Shown: piece after piece, positions 9,714-21,876 of the stretch
Layout of the letters: each line of letters begins with the position of its first letter
Position numbering within the stretch: the stretch's first letter is position 1
From: Aegilops tauschii subsp. strangulata
Taxonomy: Eukaryota > Streptophyta > Magnoliopsida > Poales > Poaceae
Direction of reading: 5' to 3'
DNA length: 64,000 bases
Assembly: GCF_002575655.3 (NCBI RefSeq)
Contig: NC_053040.3
Location: 154,753,148 to 154,817,147 of the forward strand
Notes under the pieces: generated by a model
Database searches by the model: none
What the model was told of the DNA's origin: nothing
What the model saw: the letters and a program-made list of their open reading frames with translations, nothing else
Translations under genes and position numbers: made by a program

Positions 9714-10993
9714 CTAAGTCAATGAAGCGGCATCCATATAGTACTCATGTATACTACTAATATATAGTGGAGTGGTTTTCTTATTCTCTCCATAACAATC
9801 GTTTTAAATTGTGTAAGTACGAAACGAAACTCTTTATTTAACGTACCAGTGAAGAAAACTACTACTTCCGATGAACTAACGATCCACGCGTCCAGGTCGC
9901 ACTTCCTGTCCTTCACGTGCGGTACACTACCCTGCCTTAAGTGAACAACCACACATGCACCAAATTATCGGAAATGTGTGAGAGTGTGTTCAAGTAAAGA
10001 ATTTTAATTTCAATTATCGGAAAGGTTTGGGTGTATGTATAGTTTGCCCTCTCTCAACAATTATGGTTTGTTGTGTTTGGCCAAAACTTGGTCAAACTAT
10101 ATAAAGTTTGACTTCAGTCAAATCTAATATGCAGCGTAAATAAAAATGGAGGGCTACTACGTCCATCCGGGTTTTTAGTCCACACCATTTTTTAATCAAA
10201 GTCTGACCACATATTTAGTTAATACCTGGACAAATAAAATTACAGGGGAGCTGAAGACAAAGTTGTGAGAAGGCTTAGAAATCAATACAAAACTTATGCT
10301 CTTAGTACCAACGTCGATCCTTCTTCGAGGAAACATTTGGTTCATAGCCAATTGTGTGATAAAATTGCACCAACGTGAAAGACGACTGCGTCTCCAATGC
10401 AACAAAGGTGAACTGATGAAGGATATCATCTTTGTGGGTAACAAGCAAAGAGCACTGATGGAAGACAACTTGTTTTTCATTGAAAATCGATCAGCTTCAC
10501 CAGCCGATGCAACCATGAGCATCGATAGGTCATCATGATGATGCATCATCAATTTGGCATTAAGTTTGGGTGAGGCACCTATGAAGTTCGACAAATCCTC
10601 ACTGTGGTCTGTTTCTTCTCAGTAATCAAGCTCGAGGAAGGAAGAACCATGTGGCAGAGGATAGTGAGGCGGAAAAACAATGGCCATCCAATTTTGTGCA
10701 GTTCCACTAAAATTGAGGAAGACATGCCCGGGTATGGAGATACACATTGATGTTTGCAAAAATATAAAAAAGGGATATAGTGTTGTTACTTTGTTTTGGC
10801 AATGGTACAAGATTAACAGCGACATCGCAATTGTCAATAAGAATTAATGAAAAGTACAGCAACAAACAGAAGCATCATGATTATCTTGATGGGAACTAAA
10901 CCAGAATACCCGAGAAAAAAAAATTCATCATTTAACTAGTGATAGTATTAGATTAGCAGCAGCAATAGGAGCATATGGACAATGACCGCACAA
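9714..10993. other. Low-copy-looking spacer, no clear gene
   Basis: No convincing coding sequence. It contains a G-box core CACGTG near 9916, two decayed Stowaway pieces around 10078-10200, and otherwise unassigned sequence to the CACTA terminus at 10994. If the minus-strand gene start at 9262 is real, this is its upstream promoter region. Open frames on both strands over 10196-10594 have no recognisable domains. Confidence 0.4.
10078..10160. mobile_element. Decayed Stowaway MITE end
   Basis: Contains the typical internal string TTTGACTTCAGTCAAA followed by AAATAAAAATGGAGGG, the right end of a common Stowaway family. A further degenerate start (TCCATCCGGGTTTTTAGTCC) follows directly from about 10161. 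The left partner of the terminal repeat was not found. Confidence 0.5.
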
Positions 10994-11205
10994 CACTACA
11001 AAAAATACACTTCTGTGATGATACGTGTTTGTCACAGTAGGTCACGTTTTCTGTCATGCATGTACATCCATGACGATTTTATGACTGAATCAAGATAGTC
11101 ATACCTGTGCTGTCATAGAAGTGTTCCATGACATTACCAAAATTATCATCACGGAAGTGTCCACTTCCATGACGATAAATCACGCGTCATAGAAGTGCTT
11201 TCGTC
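10994..11205. repeat. CACTA terminal and subterminal repeats, copy 1
   Basis: After the terminus, variants of ACTTCYRTGACGATA occur at least five times within 210 bases in both orientations (for example near 11008, 11117, 11152, 11162 and 11190). Such subterminal motifs are the usual binding sites of CACTA TNPA-like proteins. Confidence 0.7.
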
Positions 11206-11419
11206 AAGGGTGACCGACACGTGGCATCAACCGTAACGGGTCGCTGTTAAGCTATCGGGTCCGGTTTTGGATCCGATAACCCGTTAACAGCCCGGACCAA
11301 TGGGGATTTTCCACGTGTAAAATTCTCATTGGCCGGAGGAAACACGTGTTTGCTCCTCGGTGGGTCAGATGTCGTCCGTCCATTGGAGGAGACATGCCTA
11401 TGATACGTCGACACGTGGT

Positions 11420-12250
11420 AGGGCCCAACAAAGGCCCATAGAGGTTAAAAAGGCCGGGAGTCAAAGGCCCATAGTACTTACTCCGCTAGTGGGCCAGCCC
11501 AATAACGGCCTGTTTAATAAAGGCCCATTTATGGCCTGAAGCCTGGCCCGTTAATTGTTCGCCGAATATTTGGGCCCAATTACGGCCTAGTGACTTTCGG
11601 CCTATTAGAGGCCCGATGTAGACATGGGCCCATTTCAGCCCGGTGTGTCTTTCGGCCTGGGAATGGCCCGTGCTGCCCATGGGCCATATATGGTCCGACG
11701 CGACATCCGGCCCACTAATGGCCCGTGATAAAGGTGGCAACAGTTCAGCCCAACGTGACTTTGGGCCTGTTAAAGGCCTGTCGTATAATTCAGCCCATTG
11801 ATGCCTGTACTAAGCTTTCAGCCTCTTAAAGGCCTATGATATCAGTGGGCCAACTAAGGCTTGAGATATGTGTCGGCCTGGTAACGGCCTATCATATAAC
11901 TGGGCCAAAAAAGGCCCGGTCTAGATTTTAGCCTACTGAAGGCCCGTCGACGACTAGTGAAAATTGAGGCCCAACATCAATTTCAGCCTGCTAAAGGCCC
12001 ATGGTTTCTTCTGGGCCATAATAGGCAAGCAGAATATTCAACCTGTTAATGGCCCAACGCTACATGGGCCAAACTAAGGTTGGGTCCACAAAAGGCCCAA
12101 CTAAAATTTCGGCCGAATATAGGTCGGAGTAAGTTGCAGGCCTGGCACAAAGTTGAAGGCCCCAATGGCCATTCAGGCCCAAGAAAGATGCAGGCCGACC
12201 CAATTGTGGCCCGCTAAAAACCAGGCCTGTTACAGGCGAATGTTTCGGCC
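11420..12250. repeat. Dense GGCCC/GGGCC motif array
   Basis: Dozens of GGCCCAT, TGGGCC and GGCCTG words at roughly 15-30 base spacing in both orientations, with little other order. The same array occurs in CACTA copy 2 (48090-48350 and 57183-57660), so it is a structural part of this family. TGGGCC/GGCCCA matches the plant site II element recognised by TCP transcription factors. Confidence 0.8.
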
Positions 12251-12374
12251 CGCTCGACTACATCAGATTTTTTTTCTGATAGCGAATGATGGCAGTAAAT
12301 AGTAGGAATTAAGAACAAACCTACTCTATACAATAAAGAAATTACGACATAGTAACTTAGAATAAACCTACACT

Positions 12375-15300
12375 TGTAACGCCCACGATGCGGCTATATC
12401 TCCCACGTGTCGAGGCACGACTTAGAGGCATAACCGCATTGTAGGTATTGTCGCAAGAAGGGTCATCTTCACACAATCCCATGTAATGAACAAGAATGGG
12501 ATAACGAGAGTTGGCTTACAATCGCCACTTCACACAATACATAAATTAATTCATACATCATCCAAAATCCACACATAGACCGACTACGGTCAAATCCAAA
12601 TGCAAATAAGATAACCCCAAATGCTAGATCCTCGATCGTCCCAACTGGGCTCCACTACTGATCATCAGGAAACGAAACATAGTAACGACCACGTTCCTCG
12701 TCGAACTCCCACTTGAGCTCGGTTGCGTCATCTGCACTGGTATCGTCGGCACCTGCAACTGTGTTGGTAGAATCTATGAGTCACGAGGACTCAACAATCT
12801 CACACCCGCGAGATCAAGACTATTTAAGCTTATAGGAAAGGATGGTGTAATGAGGTGGAGCTGTAGCAAGCACTAAGCATATATGGTGGCTAACATACGC
12901 AAATGAGAGCGAAAGAGAAGCAACGCAACGGTCACGAAGCTAGAAATGATCAAGAAGTGATCCTGAAACTACTTACGTTCCTGCATAACTCAAACCGTGT
13001 TCACTTCCCGGACTCCGCCGAAAAGAGACCATCACGGCTACACACACGGTTGATGTATTTTAATTAAGTCAAGTGTCAAGTTCTCTTTAACCGGACATTA
13101 ACAAATTCCCATCTGCCTCATAACCGCGGGCACGGCTTTCGAAAGATAATACCCTGCAGGGGTGTCCCAACTTAGCCCATTATAAGCTCTCACGGTCAAC
13201 GAAGGATAAACCTTCTCCCGGGAAGACCCGATCAGTCTCGGAATCCCGGTTTACAAGACATTTCGAGAATGGTAAAACAAGACCAGCAAGACCACCCGCT
13301 GTGCCGACAAATCCCGATAGGAGTTGCACATATCTCGTTCTCAGGGCACACCGGATAAGGTAAGCGTACAGGTACCAACGTAACCCAAGTTGCCAAGGGA
13401 TGGTCCCGCACGGTGCTCTAGTTTGGACCATCACTCGGAGGAGCACTGGCCCGGGGGTTAAAATAAAGATGACCCTCGGGCTCGCGAAAACCCAAGGGAA
13501 AAAGGCTTAGGTAGGCAAATGGTAAAACCAAGGTTGGGCCTTGCTGGAGGAGTTTTATTCAAGGCGAACTGTCAAGGGGGTCCCATAAATCACCCAACCG
13601 CGTAAGGAACGCAAACTCAAGGAACATAATACCGGTATGACGGAAACTAGGGCGGCAAGAGTGGAACAAAACACCAGGCATAAGGCCGAGCCTTCCACCC
13701 TTTACCAAATATATAGATGCATTAAATAAATAAGCGATATTGTGATATTCCAAAATATCCATGTCCCAACATGGAACCAACTTCAACTTCACCTGCAACT
13801 AGCAACGCTATAAGAAGGGCTGAGCAAAAGCGGTAACTTAGCCAAACAACGATTTGCTAGGAAAGGATGGTTAGAGGCTTGACATGGCAATATGGGAGGC
13901 ATGATATAGCAAGTGGTAGGTAGCGCAGCATGGCAAAAGAACGAACAACTAGCAAAGCAAAGATAGAAGTGCTTTCGAGGGTATGGTCATCTTGCCTGCA
14001 AGGTTTTCAGAGTTGTCGAAAGCTTGATCCTCGTAAGCATACTCAATAGGTTCCTCGTTCACGAACTCATCTCCCGGCTCTACCCACAGCAAGAACACAA
14101 GCAATGGAACCACAATCAATCACGGAAATGCACAAGCAACATGATGCAATACATGCATGATATGCGAGATATGATATGCGATGCGTATGCGTGCTCCGGA
14201 AGAAAAAGGATGAACTAGGTAGCAACTTGGCAAACCAAGTATGCCACTGGAAAGATGAGATGATTTCGGTCGAAATCGATATAAAGATCACCGGAAACGG
14301 ATGCACGGTTTGCAAATGGCAAGCAAAACAAGAATGACACGATTCTGCGATTAACAGCATGATAGCACTTAGAATACATCAAGTAACTATGTTACAGCAC
14401 CCCAACATAGCAACAAAGCATATGGCAGTAATCTACAGGAGATTCTTCACAAAAAATGAACACTGAGCTACGGCTAGATCACACCATAACAGGTTCAAAC
14501 AAGCATGGCAAAAGTGCAAAAGATATCAGCTTCACAGACTTGGTGAAAATACTTAACATGGCTGAAACAGCATCAGGTAGCAATGTTCAGAGCAACCAAA
14601 ACACATGCTACAGGAACTTAACATAGCCAAAAAAGGCATGGAATGAATCTACTAAATGCATAGAACAAAAATCCCTTAATGACAATAAGCCAAAAAGGAT
14701 CAGAAGATATGATGGCACCCATGTAAACATAGCAAGTTTCATTAACAGGTTTCAGACTTGGCAGAAGACAGAGCATGGCATTAACAGAATTATGAAGGCA
14801 TCTTTGTGAGCTCTATTCACTCATCACAAAGCAATGCATGACAAAACAAGCATACCTACAGCAAGATGGCATGTTTATGAAGCTAACCAAGGCAAGAGCA
14901 ACTTCATAGCATGTATGGATCAACTACAACAACCTTGGCAAAATTGAATATCATGTTAACATTCTGCCAGGAACATTTTATAGCAAACGTAGAGCAAGAT
15001 TGAGACATGCTATGGCACTCCATAATTGCAAACAGGGGCATGGATGGATAGAGCACAACTATATCTACAAAACATCCTTACTGAACATATTCAAAATAAG
15101 CATGGATCTCACTGTAGACACATGGATACATGGCAACAAAATAACAGCAGGTAAAAGACTTAGCAAAATCCTAAGACCCTGAAAACATAAACATCACGAA
15201 GCCTATTTTGCATGCTTGTGCTAGTCACCACATAGATCACAAAAATACATGGCATACACCTCCGTAAATATGGCATGGCATAGATCAAAACACCTGTAGA

Positions 15301-16626
15301 TCTCATTCCCATAAGATGCACACATCAAATGCAACAAAAATAACAAAACATCAAGTTCTGATAAGTAACAGCAGGAAACATCATATAGCACTCTTGCACC
15401 AGAGATTTGGGCATCAAGATGGACTCAAACGAGCATGGCACAATGGGACAAAATGAAGAGCATCTCGTGATGAATATTTCGATATATCATGCACGCAAAA
15501 TGGAGCAGTATGCAATGAGGTATGCCATGATGAACAGAGCAACATAAAGTGACAATATTCGGGACTTGGAGGATTTCGGGGTCAACCTCGATCTAGGGTT
15601 CCATGCACGCGAACTGAGGACGGCCGGGGCTCTCGCCAGAAATCGAAGCGCGCGGCGGCCGGAGAGGACTCGGGGAAGGCTTCGGTGGGTCGGGGTCGAT
15701 GGATCCGGCCGGCCCCTCGCCGGATCTGTCACCGGCGGAGACGACGGCGACAGGCGCGGGCGCGGGACGACGACCGGAGGACGGCGGGCGGCGGCGCGGG
15801 CCGGTGTGGAGGAGGCGGCGGCCGCGGAGGCGAAGAGGCGGTGGGGCGCGGGCGAAGACGACGAGGCGGCGGGGCGCGGGTGCAGTCGGACGGCGTACGG
15901 GCTCGGGCGGGCCCGACTCGGGCTCGCCGGGCCGCGCGGTGGAGGGTGGCGGCGGTGGCAGGTGGCGGCGCGGGATTGGCTCTGGGCGGCGGTGGCGATT
16001 TGTCCGGCCGGACCGGACACGTCCGGCTGCGGAGAGGGGAAGGGGTTAGGGTTTGATCCGCGCGAGAAATCTGAGAGGGATCAGTTATTTATAGCTAGAA
16101 GGAGATAGGAGACTCCAAATGGAGTGCGGTTTTCGCCCACACGATCGTGATCGAACGACCGAGAGCATGGAGGGGACTTAGATGGGTTATTGGGCTGTTT
16201 GGAAGGGGTTTGTCTGCAACACACAAAAGGCCTTTGCGGTTACCCGGTTAACCCTTGGAGCGTCAAACGACCTCCAAATGGAACGAAACTTGACAGGTGG
16301 TCTACCGGTGGTGTACCAAGGCACTTGGCAAGACTCGGTCCATTCCGAGAACGTTTAACACCCGCTCACGAAAAGAAACAAGAGGGGTGCGCCGGTGCAT
16401 GTGGGAGTGTCGGATTGCAAAACGGACAACGGGGAAAAAGCTCGGATGCATGAGACGAACACGTATGCAAATGAGATGCACATGATGACATGATATGAGA
16501 TGCATGACATGAACAAAATGCAAAACGAGAGACAAAACCCGACCACGAAGGGAATATCATAACACATATCCGAAAATGGCAAGAGTTGGAGTTACAAATA
16601 TGGAAAGTTACATCCGGGGTGTTACA
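12375..16626 (-). mobile_element. Solo LTR of a long-LTR Ty3/gypsy element (4252 bp)
   Basis: Starts TGTAACGCCC and ends GGGGTGTTACA, flanked by the 5-base duplication ACACT at 12370-12374 and 16627-16631. No internal copy of either terminus, no PBS, and no gag or pol is present, so this is a single LTR left by recombination. The promoter on the minus strand (CTATAAATAA at 16085-16094, followed by AAACCCTAACC) sets the orientation. A GC-rich tract at 15600-16050 and repeated CATGGCA words over 13850-15540 are part of the LTR. The 4-kb length suggests a Tekay/Del-type family; the exact name is unknown. Confidence 0.85.
16085..16094 (-). promoter_or_regulatory. TATA box of the solo LTR
   Basis: Minus strand CTATAAATAA about 25-30 bases upstream of a GC-rich leader containing AAACCCTAACC. 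It could drive minus-strand transcription out of the LTR into CACTA copy 1. Confidence 0.55.
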
Positions 16627-16815
16627 ACACTATACAATAAAGGATTTATGGTATATATTACATCCACTGGGCATCGAAGTTCTCCACCAGTGATCATAAA
16701 GCGCAACGAAGAAGCAGATTACAAAAACTGGGCACCATTGCAGCGTAACAAAATAATACTGAACCGAGACCACTTCCAAGACAGTTCAAGAAAGGTTACC
16801 CTTGCGCGGGAACTG

Positions 16816-19560
16816 CTACGCAAGCTGCTGAGCAAGGCTATGAGACCTGCCTAGCATGTCGGTCATAGCTTCTAGGTGTAGCTGTTTAGCAATGAGCTTC
16901 TCATTGGTGTTCTCCGCAATCTTTCTTAGAGATAGGACTTCAAGTCGAAGTTGAGTTGCAGAATGCCTTTCTGCTAGAACTTGGGACTGAAGAAGTCGAA
17001 CTGATTCAGACAGCAAATTCTGTGAGCTTGTCTAACTGCTAGTCTCAAGTAACTTGAACACTGCATCAAGACAAGACTTTGGGGTTGTCTCGCTATCTTC
17101 AAGATGTTTTGCCTTCTTTGCTGCAATATATGTTGGGTTTATCTCACAACCTTCAGCAGACTTGTGCATGCCATCAGGTATATCACCCTGAAACAAGCAG
17201 AGAGATGACAGGTTTTGCACGTGTATAAATAAAGATGATAACTGTGCTGTCAATTCCATCCAATTTCAAATTAGAAAATAAAGAGTAAGTTCAAAATATC
17301 AATAGCATAATTTGGCATTGTTCATAATGCGGGGAGCTTCACCACACTATTGGATTACCATGTCAACATAACAGCATAGATGAAGGGCAAAGACAATCAT
17401 TGTATCTATTTTGGTTAATGTGCATGGCATGTTGTTCATATCATCAACCACATCAGTAAGATAAAACAGGAGATGACAAGGTGCAAACGTGGGCTGCTTC
17501 ACCACACACTGGATTATAGATCCACAAAAACAAGCATACATATAGGGAATTGAGTAATGTGCATGGTATGAATAAGGAATTTGGTTTTACAAGTAAAACT
17601 TGGAACTTACGGTTGTTGCGAAGATGCATTTTGATAGAAACAGCAGTAAACGATAGGGAGTATGAGCAAATTAAACAACAGTTGAGGATAAAGGCTTTAG
17701 AAGGACTGACTTACATTAACAGTTAACACCGGCTTTATAATGCCCTTCTCCATGTCAAGGGAAGGATAACTCAAGAATTTCAGCACAAAATCTTCTTCAT
17801 AAGCATTGCCTGTACTCTACATTTTGTAGAGAGTAATTATAGATATGATAATACTGGAAGGGATAGAGGATAATGAAGATAAGATGCAGATTGATGCTAC
17901 ATAATCAACTACCAATCCCTGGAAGTACAAGCGTTACAGGACAAAATGTACTGACAAGAGCAATGGGCTACACTTCTGCACCAATCCCTCAATAGTGGTA
18001 AGTACAGTGATAGACGACGTTCAGTCCTTACAAGAGGACTGCAGAGCTAAACCTCTTCAAAAGCATTGGGTTGATTCTAAATTTATGTAAGAGTCCATAT
18101 GGATCTTATAATGTCCACCAAATGGACGATAACGAGGCAAACATGTGCAGTGATGCTACATAATGAAACAACTATGAAAGTAAGTATGGTCCTATAGGGC
18201 AAGAGGTACTCACAAGAGTAATGCAGTGTGCAGTATAGTTGCGAGATTCTGTGGTCCCTTGAGAATGAATGTTCTTCTGCTAACAGTTTTCGTACAAGTG
18301 AGACGTTAAGGCAAATACAGAAATGTAGTTCAAATTGTGATGTGATATCATAGACAGTACCTTACGTTGCAGACGAGACCAATGTGTAACAAGATTATTC
18401 CAGTCACTGCCTGATAAATGTAGCACTGGAGACTTTACAGAAATTTCGTTTAGAGGTTTGCCATCGAAGTGCGCTTGCCTCAGGTACAAACGATACTTCA
18501 TCAACGAGTGCTTGAAAAGCGCAACCAACCCTTGCTCGTCTTGACAATCCAGTTTGGTCCTCGTCTATTTAAAAGAATGAAATCTTGTGTCTTCTGTCAG
18601 CAGAAACATATGCAGTAATTACCATGAATAACATTAGTACATTACTTACGCGTTGCGGAGGAAGACTGGAAATTGTTCTGTGTCTACGGTATAATCTTTC
18701 CATGAAGGAAATATGCGTACAAAGTTCCTGACAACAATATAAGCTTCATCTTCTAAACTAGGAAGAAATGGAACATGGGTCCTATTTGCTGCAATTGGGG
18801 CTCTCTCTGGTTCGAAAAGGGATTTGGCAACTGGATTTGGTGTACTCTTTGCTGGAATGGGGGTTTTGCGTCGTAGAGCTGGTGCTATGTCAACTGGCAT
18901 CATCATACTGTTTGCTACAGTTGGGGTCTGCTGAGTTGGGGCATCAGAAATGACCAGTGTAGTAGGGCTAGAGTCGGGGTGTTTTGTGGGTTAGGTGATA
19001 TTGCAACTACACCTAATGGGCTATTTGATTTATCAGGTGTCGCTACCTTTTCCAAATACTTTGCTCGTGCTCCTTCGTGATCAGCAATCACCCTCTTCCT
19101 TTTGAACATCTGATACACAAGAACAACATTTGAATGGATAAATATGGTATGATGACAGATGGAATACGTACTGAAAATGGATAGGCAGGGCGTATTCACA
19201 TACACGATGTGTAAACTAAGCTAATGGCAGTGCAACAAAGTAGAAGCAATGCAAAGCATTAGTTGCAAGATATGTGCGACCAATATAACCTTGGAAAGTT
19301 AGAGCAAGCACCTTGATGGGTGAATAAGATAGGGCATCTGCCTCTGACTCCTCCACTAGGGAGCTACATTGACTTAGGTCTCCCTCTAGCTCAGAATCAC
19401 TAATAGGATCATATTCTGAGCATGAATCTGTAGGTGGAGAGCGTTTGCATTACATTGCATCCAGACTTGATTTCAGTCCCTTAATGCCAAGTTTGACAGC
19501 CATGGCATTGTTCTGCTTTATTCTTTTCATGCGCGCAAGCTCATAATCATTATGATGTTG
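16816..19560 (-). pseudogene. CACTA copy 1 multi-exon gene, decayed
   Basis: Minus-strand exons can be followed by splice signals. About 19560-19313 is an acidic region with KRIKQNNAMAVKLG and SDSELEGDLSQ. About 19110-18653 opens after an AG acceptor with MFKRKRVIADHEGA, shifts frame near 18910, and ends at a GTAAGT donor. About 18562-18363 contains YLRQAHFDGKPLNE and GSDWNNLVTHW. About 17188-16840 starts after TTTCAG, carries ETTPKSCLDAVF and a C-terminal coiled coil (LLQSQVLAERHS). A stop (17032-17034) and frameshifts break the last exon. Related exons exist at 30960-31310 and 58000-61033. It resembles the accessory (non-TNP2) gene of grass CACTA elements; its biochemical role is unknown. 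Confidence 0.6.
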
Positions 19561-20499
19561 TTCAGAATGTGAGATTCATGAAAACATAAAAAGTAGTCAG
19601 ATTATCTATGGAATGCATTGCAGATTCAACTCGAAGAGTGTCTCCCTATAAACCCCTGCATATGCAAAGTTCAGCCCCCAACCGTGCTGACCAGACCACA
19701 CACAGAAATACAAACCTCTTATGTCTCTATAACAAGTAGACACACATTTCAAAACTGAAGTAGGAACATCAGAATCCTATCAAATTCATATTTGAACAAA
19801 TAAACTAAGGAATTATCAGTGGCATAATGTTTAGCTTCAAGGGTGGAGTGCTGGTAGTGCGACACAAAGCAAGTAGGCAGATTGTATACCATGTAAAAGA
19901 TCGTAGTCTATGTAAAAGCTGGAAATGACACTTTCTTTCTATACAATGCAGTGTTCGTTGCCCACACATGATGGAAGAGATCACACAGAGAACTACTATT
20001 CACTCATGTCTACGGTTCCAGTATTTTGAAACACGGTGGTCCACCCTAAAAGAATATTGACAACAAATATGACAAGGAAAGCGTAGATGTAGTGAATCAA
20101 TCATTTACTTGTGAGCTTACTAGGACAAGTTGCAGAATTGTAACTGCAGTAAGAGACCGTCCAAAATCTGAATCAAGAAGTTTGTCTAGCACTTATTGTT
20201 TGCAACTAATCGACGTGAATAATTGGATATCATATCGAATGAGTAAGAAAGACAAGTAAAATTGTCAACAAACCTGGCCTGCAGTAGTAATCTGGGTCAA
20301 TGTCACTACAACCAACAATCCAAAATGACTAGTGTCTATTCCTAGGGCCGAAATTTTGAAACCCCGTGAACTTTAAAGGTACTAAAGATTACTGAAATAC
20401 ATCTGAACCATTAAGTGTAGGTAGCACTCAGCACACAACAAACCCTAATGATAGTCCGGCCTAATGAGTAATGAATCAATTAGAAAATGGGTGATGAGG
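19561..20499 (-). other. CACTA copy 1 intronic or non-coding sequence
   Basis: AT-rich, no open frame of note, and no repeat terminus recognised. By position it is intron of the minus-strand gene between the acidic exon and the GC-rich upstream block. Confidence 0.4.
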
Positions 20500-21720
20500 A
20501 GTGGTTGCTGAGTGTTGAGGACGTATCTCAGGATAAATCGGGTTGGTTTAGTGGGTGCTGCATGCCTAAGCCCTAAACGGACTGGGAAGGTAGGCACGGC
20601 GGCGCGCCCGGGTAGCGGTGACGCTATTGGGCGAGCGGCTCCTGGCCTCCTGTTAGTCCGGCGTCTCCTCCTAGAGTCATGCCGTCCGGGGACGGCAAGT
20701 CAGCGGCGATGCAGGCGGCTGGGAGCGAGTAGAGATCGAAAGCGCGCAGCAGAACAAAGGGGAATCGGGGCCTGGGCCGTCCCAAAATCCCAGGGTGGGC
20801 CCCAGACCACCGTGGGCACCCTTAGAGATACACACGCGAGTGGCGAACATGCATTTTTGAAACTAAATTAGGAACATTTAGCTGACCAATTAAATGACTC
20901 TATTTTAATAATATCAGATTCGTATTTGAACAACTAAGCTTGTTTAGCTTGATGGGTGGAGCAGTGCTATTATGACACGAAGCACGTATGCTGATCGTAT
21001 AGTGATCATAAAAGGGGGAAACCCTAAGCATTTTTTAAGCGAAAGAGGGTTTCCCCTCCGATTTCTATTAAAGAAACCACCACGGAATCAACATGATCAA
21101 TTAAACCCTAAGCATGATCAATTAAACCGTATTATGACTGTGCCATGGAAGATTTAAAGCTGCAAACCAGGAAAATGCTATTTAGCATCCATTGTTTGCT
21201 TCGAACTAAGAACTAAATTCTAAGAGCTGGAAAAAAGTACAGTAACCAAGTTACGATCTATTTTCCGGTTGAGATCAAAAAGTTGAGGAGATATGAAGTA
21301 CTACCTCTCTTGCGGTGCCGTGTAGGCATTGGGGGTGCGATGGTTGTCGATGGCGTTGAAGCAGATCTGCGACGGTATACGGGTGCATCGGGGGATAAGG
21401 CCCATTGCGGTGGAAGAGAAGGTCGTGTGAGCGGCCCCAGCAAAGAGGATGACGACGCCGATGAAGCGAGAGGACGCGATGCAAGGCTCTTGGTCCGTCG
21501 CCGTGGATGAGAAATGTCCATCTCTAGCAGTGGACGACGCGGTCTTGGTAGGCGCTCCGGCATGGTGGAGGACGGTGGCGATGGATGGGGTGGAGGACGG
21601 CGGCGATGGATGGGGTGGCGGACGGAGGAGGCTGGTGTGGGGATGGTGTTCTAGCGATGACGGTGTATGAATGGGAAAATGGAGGGAGAGGTACGGGGAA
21701 CCATGTTTTTGGGACGCGCC
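20500..21720 (-). other. GC-rich blocks of CACTA copy 1, possible first exons
   Basis: Two GC-rich blocks (about 20570-20830 and 21280-21660). The second shares strings such as ACCTCTCTTGCGG..CCGTGTAG with 61410-61430 in copy 2, and GGGGAACCATG followed by CCGAAAT/CTGAAATATGGG with 63260-63300. They are probably the upstream exons or promoter region of the minus-strand gene. No clean reading frame was found. Confidence 0.4.
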
Positions 21721-21876
21721 TGTCTGAAATATGGGAAAGTTATGAACTTACCCCCATTTAAAATTTGGACGTCTCGTTGGTTGGGGATAGGACGGTAATC
21801 TCGCATCTCGCAAATATTTGCCCAGAGCGATTTCGGGCGAGGAGAGGGTGTTTTGGCGCCCATGGTTGGCGCCCAC

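Larger units (their letters stand above)
10994..21876 (-). mobile_element. CACTA transposon copy 1 (En/Spm), right end lost
   Basis: Starts with the CACTA terminal inverted repeat CACTACAAAAAATACACTTC at 10994. Next come subterminal motifs, a GGCCC-rich array (about 11420-12250), a minus-strand multi-exon gene remnant (16816-19560) and GC-rich putative first exons (about 20500-21700). The same order occurs in copy 2 starting at 47658. A solo LTR interrupts it at 12375-16626. The right end breaks off where a Tat LTR begins at 21877, so the second terminal repeat is missing. No TNP2-type transposase domain was seen, so it is non-autonomous or decayed. Strand refers to the resident gene. Confidence 0.8.

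Noticed and set aside
10196..10594. 132-codon minus-strand frame as a host gene
   Set aside because: No domain, no convincing start context or splice signals, and composition like the surrounding non-coding spacer.
15487..16108. Long overlapping open frames on both strands (up to 180 codons)
   Set aside because: The region is extremely GC-rich, all frames are open, and the peptides are Arg/Pro/Ala/Ser low complexity. It lies inside the solo LTR just downstream of its TATA box.
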